A stretch of 36,744 nucleotides of DNA from Mastigamoeba balamuthi (Eukaryota > Evosea > Mastigamoebida > Mastigamoebidae). The stretch lies in NCBI GenBank assembly GCA_902651635.1, contig CACRSC010000030.1, positions 356,943-393,686 of the forward strand, written 5' to 3'. Shown one piece after another: positions 8,095 through 16,560 of the stretch (position 1 is its first letter; every line of letters begins with the position of its first letter). The notes under the pieces are model-generated. The model saw nothing but the letters and a program-made list of their open reading frames with translations, did not search any database and was not told the origin of the DNA. The translations under genes were made by a program, and so were the position numbers.

Positions 8095-9510
8095 TTATTC
8101 ATGCGGATCTCTCACATATCTACCCAAGAATTTTCGGAAGGAGCCATGGCTATATGCATTCAGGTTCCATATATCTCTGGATTGCATGTGTTCCTCAACG
8201 CTGTCTTGGCAATCACTCCTTGAATGAACTCCAGTGTATGGGCACAAACGACTGGCAGTGGCCCAAACCTCTCTCTCTATGTTGTCTGAGAAGTGGAATG
8301 GGAGGTGGTTGTAGTACAGAGGCCTGTACAGTCCATAGTCTGGGTGTCTCTTCGTCTCTGCACCACTGTCCTCTGCCTGCTCTGGGCAGATCTCCTGCAT
8401 CTGCTCTAGCTGTCGCCTTCCCATAACATTCAGCAGCAGCTTTCACCTCTTGACCGAGACAGTCCCACTGGTCAGAAGTGAGTGCACTGTCCATGTAAGA
8501 CGCATGTACTCCAGTCACTCATCTGGAACCAGTCCCCACAACAGAATCTGAGCCACAGCAGCGAGGTTGATGTACTTATAGCACCTTCATGACTCAAAGA
8601 CCATGACTGGTCTGGGGGCCATGCTGCTTCTGAGCTCCTTCCTGAGACACACAATCCTGTTGCCCAGAATTCTTCTTTCTGTCTTGTCCATGACTCTGCT
8701 GCTCTGCATCAAAGCTGCAAGGACTGGCTTCATGTCCCACGGCAGTTTGTGCATCAGCTCTCTTGGCTGGCAGAGAAACGGGTCCTCTGTGTAGAAGAAC
8801 GTGGGGTTGATGATAGCTGTTATGGTCAGGGCCACTTTCTCCAGTGAAGCATGTACAGCCACCACAGTATGCGATTTTGCTGCCCTCTCTATCGTCCTTC
8901 AGGATTGTATGATGTCTCTTGGCTTCCATCCAGTCAGCTTCAGGTCAGAGAAGTCCTTACGACTGCTCAGGCAGTCCGTGCATGGCCTGTCAGACTTCCT
9001 TTCCCCTGGGGACGTTCTTGCACTGCTCCATGGTGTCTGCTTGCTGTGATACCACAAAGGCATATACCCAGTATATCCCGAGATCTCCACACAGAATTCA
9101 AACTCCCATTCGAGACAGGATCAGGAACTCTGGCAGAAGGTCAGCCCTGACATCGTGGATATCATTTGGCAGCCCGCTCAGCTCTCCCAGCAGCAGCTGG
9201 TTCATGGAAAGCCCTGCATAATTCCTTGTTGTCATGTTCAGGATCTTGACCAGCCACAACTTCTTACTTCCCTTGTGAACTTGGGCCTTGTCATGGTACT
9301 TCTGCAGAGCAATGACAACCGGCTCTCCTTCTCGCCCCAGGGATTTGTGTAGTGTTTTGGCTCTGGCACACACTTCCTGATACCCAGCACTGAAGAAGTA
9401 CTTGTTCACTACTTCTGCCTTTGCATTCTCGATTCAGACCATCAAAGGACGCATCTGGGTTGATGAATCCTTCTTCAAACATCTCGAGGTCCATCTGCAG
9501 AGGACTGTGG
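8095..9510 (-). pseudogene. Decayed long ORF of unknown family, 3' part
   Basis: Read on the minus strand from about 9494, good coding blocks follow one another but change frame repeatedly. 9409-9098 contains GSKKLWLVKILNMTTRNYAG and SMNQLLLGELSGLP. 9090-8899 contains GYTGYMPLWYHSKQTPWSS and DFSDLKLTGWKPRDIIQ, then a stop. 8929 onward contains REGSKIAYCGGCTCF. 8865-8587 contains WDMKPVLAALMQSSRVMDK and ELRSSMAPRPVMVFES, then a stop. The tract ends near 8095 with FRKFLGRYVRDPHE. The order is collinear with one ancestral protein of well over 450 residues broken by several indels and stops. A YCGGC motif suggests a metal site. I do not recognise the family; a transposon-borne gene is plausible. 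Confidence 0.5.
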
Positions 9511-9590
9511 GGAGCAGCTGAGTCAATTAGGTGAAATTATGCTGGCTCATCTACTGCTCGTACAGTATATGCCAGCAGCACATGCTCATC

Positions 9591-10390
9591 TCAATTTTCT
9601 GCAAAACAAAAGTGGATGCCTTCACTCACGCTTTTGTACATGATGCTCTGTTTCAAATGGTTCAGAACACACTCTACTATTACAAGCCATCGTTCAGCTC
9701 CTGTATTCCCTCCGATGCCCAATTCAGTCTGCATGAACAGCTGGCCCACGGACCAGCGCTGGGCCAGCAGCCCTGAGTCTACCTCGAGCACAAAGCTGTC
9801 ATACTCGTAGTCACGCAGGGCCATCGCCTGCAGGCAGCACTCAACGACGCGCCCAGGGCGGTAAGCACTGCAGCTATAGCAACTGTACTGACATCGTGCA
9901 CCAGAACCTGCTGGCTGGTGGCCACGTGCCTCTGAATGGCATTCTCCCGTGCCACAGGTACCTGTGCGAGCTCTCGGTCCCTCCAAGGGTAGCTGCTGAC
10001 AGGCACCGGCATCCACAGACTCGTGGGAGGCTGTGAGGCCGATGCTCGCGTGCCTGTCAGCAGGCAACTGCCCAGACGAGGCGGCGCACAAATGCCTGTA
10101 TGGTGGGCATACAGCCCACGGACGACAGCTCCGAGTGCCTGGAGTTGCGGCAGGAGCTCTGTACGTCAGCTGCACGTCGTTCCACATTGAGCAGCCAACT
10201 TGTCAGCAGTAGCTCAGAACGCACTGTGGCTCGAGCTCATCTCAGCACTGGCTGCGACTCAGGTGCAGGCCTGCAGCTCATGGCCGTCGTGCAGACCCAG
10301 GACAGCACAGTGATGGTCATCGTAGTGGGTTCTGGGAATCCGGAGCTCGTTTACTCGCTGGCTACCCTCATCATCGGCATCGCCAGCACT
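9591..10390 (-). pseudogene. Decayed ORF tract, probable 5' part of the 8095-9510 pseudogene
   Basis: The minus-strand frame ending at 9591 includes LRDYEYDSFVLEVDSGLLAQ and GNTGAERWLVIVECVLNHLK, ordinary protein-like sequence. Just upstream, 10012-9779 in another frame gives ELAQVPVARENAIQRH and VLVHDVSTVAIAAVLTALG. The blocks are consecutive and on the same strand as the decayed tract downstream, so they are likely one broken gene. No family is recognised. Confidence 0.4.
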
Positions 10391-10454
10391 GATTAGCTGA
10401 CCCGTGCTGCTGCTTGCTGCTGCACTGCTTCTGTGCCCGTGCCCGTGGCAGCTG

Positions 10455-10715
10455 CAGGGGGTGGTGCTCCAGATCTCTTATTGCCCCCTATCTGGGCCTC
10501 AACTCTGTGACTAGTCACTGTCTCATAACAAAGCCTCTGCCCCACTGTAGTGTCACTGCCTGTGTCCTTGTCCTGTGTCACAGTCCGTCTCTGTCCCGCT
10601 ACAGGTCACTGTCCCGTGTCCGTGTCCCGTGTCACAGCCCTGTCTCGAGCCAATGTCCAACCCCTGTCACGGGTCAGTCACAGGACTTCGGATATCTGCG
10701 TGACAGTTATGTGTG
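10455..10715 (+). repeat. Dispersed repeat R, left arm of inverted pair around copy B
   Basis: It contains the blocks GGGGGTGGTGCTCCAGATCT, TGGGCCTCAACTCTGTGAC, AACAAAGCCTCTGCCC, several CTGTCCCGTGTCACAG-like units, and the core CAGTCACAGGACTTCGGAT (about 10675-10693). The same order occurs in reverse complement at 12650-12875. It is non-coding and rich in short TGTC/CCGTGTC reiterations. Confidence 0.75.
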
Positions 10716-11029
10716 TGGCTTTTGCCCAACATCCCAAAAATCAGACAGAAAAGGAGGGCAGGGTGGGCGTTCTTGCCCCCGGCGGGGCAGTCAGGGAGGG
10801 GATACACCCCTCTAATCTTGTGCAGAAGAAGCCGTTCACGCCGAGGCAGAACAAGCTGCCCTGTGTCCTCAGTTTGAACAGAAGTATACTTTTGTTCCAT
10901 CACGCAAATGAAGGGGTAAATGATCAGTGTGCGCTGCCAGCACTGTATCATTTGTGTGTATACAATTGCAAATCAGAAGCATGTGACAGGCTGTCCTGCA
11001 ACACTGCGACAGCTCCAGTGTCCGTGCGC
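10716..11029. other. 3' flank of copy B, no gene seen
   Basis: This 314-bp stretch lies between repeat R and the stop codon of copy B. It should contain the 3' end of the copy B transcript. No coding sequence was recognised. Confidence 0.35.
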
Positions 11030-12297
11030 TCATATCTGCTGCAGAAGAGCGGCTAGGGCGAGGACAGCAGTAGTGGGCACGGCCACCGCGTGAGCAGACG
11101 AGAAAGACGAGTCCGTCAACAGGCCAGGGCAGTACCTCACCCTGCGAGGCTTGGGGGCTCAGATGCGGCGTGTGGATAACATCAGCACTGCTTCTACGCA
11201 CATCGTACTCAACTCTGTCAGCATGATGCCATACTGCTGGCAGCGCTCGTAGTCGGAGTCCGTCATATAGCAGTCGTTCTGCGCCTTGAGGAGCTTGGTG
11301 AACGCTAGGGGTTTGATATCGCTGGTGCGGCACGTTCTCACTCCCTTGACCCAGTCGCAGTCGCAGCTGCGTGCACCATGTGAGCGTCGCATTCGGGCCC
11401 CCGCTCTGCTTCTTACTCGTATTCGTCAGGGCAGTCCATCGACCTGCTGCACTTTCCGGTGGTGGTCGGTGGAGCCGTTTCGCATACACCGTCCTCTGGT
11501 AATCGGACTGAGAGAACTCATCACGCTGAGCTGCGTACTGCAGTAGAGCCCTGGGATGCACGAATCGGAGCTGGAGCACCGCTCTCCCTTCATCCTGCTG
11601 TAGCTCTGGAAGCACTCTTCCTCGCAGGAGCCCATGCACAGTTCACCCTCAAAGCCGTGGCACGCTGCGTGGTTTGCGATGTACTCGGAGCAGCTGTCCT
11701 CGTAGCACCTCGTACCTGGTGCGCACACCTCACTGTACAGGCACCTCTGCCCTGCGGGCACACGCGGGGGGTTGGCGCATACCCCGCCGGTGCAGGTCCC
11801 CGTGATGCAGTCCTTGCCTTTCGCGCAGGGCATGCCGTTGGCCACTGTCCCCGGGGCTGCGTGGCAGACGCCAGAGGTGCACAGCTTGGTGGTACGCGGC
11901 AGATACCAGTCCTCGCACTCGCGGTCCGCGCTGCACGGTGTCCCTGTGCAGTACTCACTGTGAGACCGCAGCAGCCAGTAACAGCGACCGCCTCACACCT
12001 GGTGCCTTGAGCTGCTGGCAGGTCCCTCCGCTGGAGCAGTCTGGCGCAGAGCATGAGGTGATGTGTGTGTCACAAAGGGACGCACAAGTGGTAAGGGGGT
12101 TGCACTCGATGCTATCAGGGGTGACGCTGTCGGTGCCGGTGCTGTGGCACCGCTGGCCTACCTGCACGCATCTGACCTTGAAGCACTCGTCCGACAGCTT
12201 GCGAGGGCCTCCGTGTGGGTGCACCAGAGCGGAGACAGGGCAGAGTGCTCACCGCTGAGGAGACGAGCAGCATGGCGACAAGGATGGGGCCCAGCAT
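11030..12297 (-). CDS. Cysteine-rich GPI-type surface protein, copy B (intact, 334 aa)
   Basis: Six exons whose phases all agree: 12253-12297, 11999-12197, 11539-11943, 11417-11495, 11202-11366, 11030-11141 (TGA). Seen: signal peptide MLGPILVAMLLVSSA ending exon 1; Cys-rich exon 2 (DECFKVRCVQVGQRC, SCSAPDCSSGGTC); exon 3 with repeated short modules (NGMPCAKGKDCITGTC, GERCSSSDSCIPGLYC); exon 4 (DGVCETAPPTTTGKC, SMDCPDEYE); exon 5 CDCDWVKGVRTC and YERCQQYGIM; exon 6 ending SSAHAVAVPTTAVLALAALL, a GPI-attachment-like tail. It is predicted to be a disulfide-rich cell-surface protein; the ligand or role is unknown. It shares exon boundaries with copies A and C, and its promoter block with C and E. 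It is flanked by inverted repeats. Confidence 0.85.
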
Positions 12298-12640
12298 CGT
12301 GGCGAGGGTGTGGCTGGTTAGTCTTGTGATGACGCGGGTAGAATCGCAGACACGCCAGCGGAAATGGTCAGAGAATTGCCGTCGGGTGGTACCATCCACG
12401 ATCTAGGGATCCAGTGCGCCCCGTGCGCGACAGCAGACACCACTGATGACTGTGACTGGCAAGTGAGCGAGGGACGGCCTTGTACGGCGCTCTCAGCGGC
12501 GCTGGCACTCGCGTCCGGCTCGCTTGGAGGAAGCGAGGGAACTGGAACTTGCAGCCCCATGTCGATGGAAGGCCTTTTCCCGATCGCCGATTGCCAATGC
12601 CGCCGAAGGAAATGGACCCCCACACCCTGAGTGACGCTGA
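12298..12640 (-). promoter_or_regulatory. Upstream region of copy B, conserved with copies C and E
   Basis: The first 85 bp upstream of the ATG are nearly identical to those of copy C, including ACCATTTCCGCTGGCGTGTC and CCAGCCACACCCTCGCCACG abutting the ATG. Further up, the block GATCGGGAAAAGGCCTTCCA and AAGTTCCAGTTCCCTCG is also shared with C. Conservation of non-coding sequence between paralogs suggests a shared promoter/5' UTR copied with the gene. Confidence 0.6.
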
Positions 12641-12649
12641 GCAGCAAAG

Positions 12650-12875
12650 CATTACTGTCACGCAGAAATCCGAAGTCCTGTGACTGGCCCGTGACAGGGG
12701 TTGGACATTGGCTCGAGACAGGGCTGTGACACTGGACACGGACACAGAGCAGTGACACTGCAGAAGGATAGAGGCTTTGTTTCGAGACAGGGGCCGGTGA
12801 CAGAGTTGAGGCCCAGAGAGGAGGCAGTCAGATGTCGGGCGCACCAGCCCCTCGCTGGGTCGGAGATATGAACGA
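12650..12875 (-). repeat. Dispersed repeat R, right arm of inverted pair around copy B
   Basis: Reverse complement of the arm at 10455-10715, with the core at 12668-12686 and the blocks TGGGCCTCAACTCTGTCACC and AACAAAGCCTCTATCC. Copy B and its promoter lie exactly between the two arms. Confidence 0.75.
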
Positions 12876-13224
12876 TGAGCCACCGCCAGCGTGGCAGCGG
12901 GGGCTCGGCCCCCTGGCCATCAACAGCCACCGGGTGTGATTGTGGACTCAGACGCGCCACAGAAAGGAGCCCACAAGTGTCTCTGCCAGCTTCTCGCTCT
13001 GAGGGGGGGGGGGGGGGGGGGACAGCACTGCAAGTAGGAGAGGGACACCTCACGCCTCGCAGATCGCCGAGGCCGGCCAGAACACGGTCCAGGCTCCGTT
13101 TCTCAGGCTTAACCCCATCCCCCTCACGCCACCCCCAAACTCCAGGAATAAGGATATACGTCCGACTCTGTAAAGACATCCTTAATTGGTTCTGAGACTG
13201 CCCTCTGACTGACCGAAGACCAGC
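12876..13224. other. Non-coding stretch with a poly-G run
   Basis: No gene seen. It is GC-rich and includes a 19-G homopolymer (13003-13021). Confidence 0.4.
13003..13021. repeat. G19 homopolymer
   Basis: An uninterrupted run of 19 G. It is a strong candidate for length error in sequencing or for a G-quadruplex-forming tract. Confidence 0.8.
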
Positions 13225-13365
13225 CCCTTACCCTGGTTTTGGGCAGAGACTGCCCCGTGACCGTCCCAAGTCCGTGTCCCGAGTCACAGGCCTGTCCGTG
13301 TCTCGGACCATGTCACGGGCCAGTCACAGGACTTCGGATATCTGGGATATCTGTGTTACAGTTAT
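13225..13365 (+). repeat. Dispersed repeat R, third copy
   Basis: GTCACAGGCCTGTCCGTGTC, then a 19-bp core CAGTCACAGGACTTCGGAT at 13321-13339. It is a direct repeat of the copy at 13640-13775, about 415 bp away. Confidence 0.75.
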
Positions 13366-13639
13366 GCTGGCACTGCTGCGGCTGCTACATGGCTGTGGAC
13401 TCTTCGACTTCGCACACGCAGACAATATTACCGGTGACCCGCGAAGCTACCAAGGCGCCCCCCAGAGCGCGCACGCGCCCGCCAGGCATCCCTATGGTTT
13501 CCACGGGGTGATGGCCATCGTTCATGGGTGTGGCGTGGGCCTCGTGGCCAGGGGTGCTGCTCGTTGGGCCCTGTGCGGGTGACAGGAAATGCCCCCTTCT
13601 TTGTTTGGTACTGTGATTGCCCCCAACTGTCCCACGTCC
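13366..13639. other. Non-coding spacer between repeat R copies
   Basis: GC-rich, no convincing frame or motif on either strand. Confidence 0.35.
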
Positions 13640-13775
13640 AGCCCCATTCCCCTGGTTTGGTCAGAGACTGCTCCGTGAGTGTTCTCAGTCCGTTTCCCCA
13701 GTCACAGACCTGTCCGTGTCTCGGACCATGTCACGGGCCACTCACAGGACTTCGGATAACTGCGTGACAGCTATG
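13640..13775 (+). repeat. Dispersed repeat R, fourth copy
   Basis: It shares CTGTCCGTGTCTCGGACCAT and the core (one mismatch, CACTCACAGGACTTCGGAT, about 13739-13757) with the copy at 13225-13365. Confidence 0.75.
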
Positions 13776-13992
13776 CGCCAACTAAAAGGACCTCCTATGA
13801 GGGGTGCAATTTTCTTCTCACTGTTTCATTTTGTTACGACCTCCAACTACGGCGCTTCAGTATCTCTTTCTTTTTCCAGGCACTCCCCCTCAATGCACTG
13901 TACATGTGAAGCAGATGTATGTGGTGGTGATCTGCTGTACAGGCTGCTACCGCAGAAATAAACTGCACGACAACGCCAATGCAGCTGTGTGC

Positions 13993-14888
13993 TCATATCT
14001 GAGGCAGCAGGATGGACAGGGCGATTGCAGTGGCAGACACGCCCACCACGTGAGCAGATGAGGCCGTGAGACTCGGACAGTACCCCATCCTGCGAGGCTT
14101 AGGTGCTCAGAGGTGATGTGTGGCGAACACAAATAAGTGGTGGAGCGCACATTACTATCAACTCCGCCAACTTGATGCCGTACTGCTGGCAACGCTCGTA
14201 GTCAGGGTTTGTCAAACGGCAGTCTATCTCCGCCTTCAGGAGCTTGGCGAACGCCAATGGCGCCAGATCGTTTGTATGGCACGCACTTACTCCCTTGGCC
14301 CAGTCGCATTCGCATCTGCACGTACCATATGAGCACCACACAAGTATTCTTCTCCTTACTCGTATCCGTAATGACAGTCTGCGGACGTGTTGCACTCTGT
14401 GGTGGTAGCCGGTTGGGCCTTTTGGCATGCGCCATCCTCCGGGTGTGGCGGGCTGAGCCGGCCGGCCGTGCCGGCAGTGCACAGAGTGGTGCCGTGAGGC
14501 AGATACCAGCCCTCGCACTCGCGATCCTCATTGCACCGCGTTCCTGTGAGCAAAAATGCTGTGAGATCATGTCAGCCCACAGCAGTTGCTCGCACCCGGT
14601 GCCTTGAGTTTCTGGCAGGTCCCTCCGCTGGAGCAGTCTGGCGCAGAGCATGAGGTGATGTGTGTGCCATAAAGGGACGCACAGGCGGTCAGGGGGTTGC
14701 ACTCGATACTGTCAGGGGAGGGGCTGTCGGTGCTGTTGCACTGCTGGCCCACCTGCGCGCACTTGACCGCAAAGCACTCGTCCGACAGCTTGCGAGGGCC
14801 TCAGTGTGGGTGCACCGGAGCGGGGACAGGGCAGAGTGCTCACCGCTGAGGAGACGAGCAGCATGACGACAAGGAAGGGGCCCAGCAT
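13993..14888 (-). CDS. Cysteine-rich GPI-type surface protein, copy C (short, 227 aa)
   Basis: Five exons with consistent phases: 14844-14888, 14596-14788, 14360-14543, 14151-14315, 13993-14089 (TGA). It has signal peptide MLGPFLVVMLLVSSA; exon 2 closely matching copy B (VGQQCNSTDSPSPDSIEC, SCSAPDCSSGGTC); then a single exon that replaces exons 3 and 4 of B. It goes from TRCNEDRECEGWYLPHGTTLC directly to DGACQKAQPATTTEC and DCHYGYE, so about four internal Cys modules and one intron are absent. Exon 4 carries CECDWAKGV and YERCQQYG. The tail SSAHVVGVSATAIALSILL looks like a GPI signal. It is an intact, shorter paralog rather than a pseudogene. Confidence 0.82.
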
Positions 14889-15250
14889 CGTGGCGAGGGT
14901 GTGGCTGGTTATTCTTGTGACGACGCGGGTAGAATCACAGACACGCCAGCGGAAATGGTCAGAGAATTGCCCCCCGGTGTTTCCACATATTTTCCGGCAC
15001 ACGGGTTCCAGTGCGCAACTGCGCTTGACAGCACACCACTGATGGCGAAAGCAACGGATGGTCTGGAGCAGAGTTCTCAGAGGCGCTCGGCCCTGGTGTG
15101 CGGAGAAATCGAGAGAACTGGAACTTGTACCCCAACATCTACGACAGGCCTTTTCCCGATCACAATGCCGCAAAGGAAATGGGCCAGAAACTCTGCAATG
15201 TTGATGAGCTGCACTGCCTGTCTTTGGACAATGGTTGGCAGTCTTCAATT
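14889..15250 (-). promoter_or_regulatory. Upstream region of copy C
   Basis: Near-identical to the copy B upstream region for about 85 bp, with patchy matches beyond (GATCGGGAAAAGGCCT, AAGTTCCAGTTCTCTCG). CCATTGTCCAAAGACAGGCA is also found, slightly changed, upstream of fragment E. Confidence 0.55.
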
Positions 15251-15368
15251 CATAGTTCTAGATTGCAGGACACCTGTGGGACAATTGTCTTGGTCCGGGG
15301 CAACGCCGGCCAATTTGGTGGCACTGGCTCGCCCGTCACCAGAGAATCGGAAGGCAAATGGGTGCTTG

Positions 15369-15765
15369 GATGCTCCAGCGAAGGGACCTGCCAGCAGCTC
15401 AAGGCACAGGGTGAGCTGTAGCTGCCCCAGGGTCGCCCACAGGGCTGACAACAACTCTGGCGCGCAGGGACGTCGTGCAGCTCGCCCCGCGAGTGCGAGG
15501 ACTGGCATCTGCAGCCAGACGACGCGTGCACCGACGGTGTCTGCCGTGCAGCCCCGGGGACGGCGGCCAACGGCATGCCCTGTGTGCAAGGCGCCGACTG
15601 CATCACGGGGACGTGTGCGAGCGGGGTCTGCGCCAACCCGACGCGTGTGCGTGTGGGGGAGACGTGCCAGTACAGCTCTGTCTGTGAACCCGGTGCTACT
15701 TGTCAGAACTGAGTGTGCTCCCGGTACGCGGCGAACCACGCAGCCTGCGAGAGACACGGGACGCA
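15369..15765 (+). pseudogene. Cysteine-rich surface protein fragment D
   Basis: Plus-strand fragment homologous to exon 2 end and exon 3 of copy B: CSSEGTCQQLKAQG to 15410 (donor GTGAGC), then from 15468 TSCSSPRECEDWHL, NGMPCVQGADCITGTC and CQYSSVCEPGATC. A TGA replaces the codon after CQN, where the family has an uninterrupted YEDSCSEY; beyond it the homology continues (VCSRYAANHAAC) until about 15760, where sequence in the opposite orientation begins. It lacks signal peptide, 3' exons and tail, so it is not functional. Confidence 0.75.
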
Positions 15766-15979
15766 CAGGCAGTCAGGGGGTCGCACTCAACGCTGTCCCC
15801 GGTGGTGCTGTCGAAGCTGTGCACCGCTGGCCCACCCGTGCACACTTTATCACATAGCACTGGCCCACAGCTCCCAGCTGCCGAGGGATTCAGTGTGGGC
15901 ACCGGAGAGGACGCATGGACTGGGTGCCCACCGCCGATGAGGAGGCGAGCAAGATGGCGACAGCGATGGGGCCCAGCAT
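15760..15979 (-). pseudogene. Cysteine-rich surface protein fragment E (5' end only)
   Basis: Minus-strand fragment with signal peptide MLGPIAVAILLASSSA from 15979, an intron with donor GTGGGC, and an exon 2 homologue (VGQRC, then DSVECDPLTACAS). A one-base deletion near 15822, relative to copy B, separates these frames. Homology stops at GTGCGTCCC, exactly where fragment D ends on the other strand. The two fragments therefore meet tail to tail at an inversion breakpoint with GGGACGCAC shared. Confidence 0.72.
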
Positions 15980-16300
15980 CGTGGCAAGGCAGTGTGGCAC
16001 ACTTATCTTGTGAAGAAAACTCGGGGGAGGAGCTCGTGAAGACCGCAGCGGAAATGTCCAGAGCATTGCCCCGCGGTGCTTCGACATGAAAATGCGAGCG
16101 CGCGTGCACAAGGCGCCCAATCGGAAGGCTGGCAAGACAGAGGGGCGGCCTTTGCGGTGTGGAAGCGAGGGGACAGGAATTAGCTGCCCTGGTCGGTGGC
16201 GAGTCTGTTTCCGAAGACATTGCCACCGACGGAAATGGACCCCACGCTCTCCGCAATGACGTCGCGAGCAGCGTTGCCTGCCTTTGGGCAATGGTGCGTG
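15980..16300 (-). promoter_or_regulatory. Upstream region of fragment E
   Basis: It carries diverged versions of the family promoter blocks (CATTTCCGCTGCGG, CCATTGCCCAAAGGCAGGCA). No gene is present between this and the NPL4 stop at 16561. Confidence 0.45.
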
Positions 16301-16560
16301 CGTGGGCATCGGGCACCCTTGAGCCCCCTCTGCCCGCTGCAGCGATAGAAGCCATCGGCACTGTCATCGGCACTGTCACTGCGCTACCGGCTGCTGTGCT
16401 CTGCCTCAGCAGTACCTGCGTGGCGGCAACCCTTCAGGGCTAGAGCAGAGGGGAAAGCTGGCGTCACAGGGGCTACGCTGCAGACCAACACGGCGAGGCG
16501 GCGATGGTGTATTGAGGCGGCACGCCCCACGGAGCCCTTCGTCCGAGGGCCGCCCACTCC

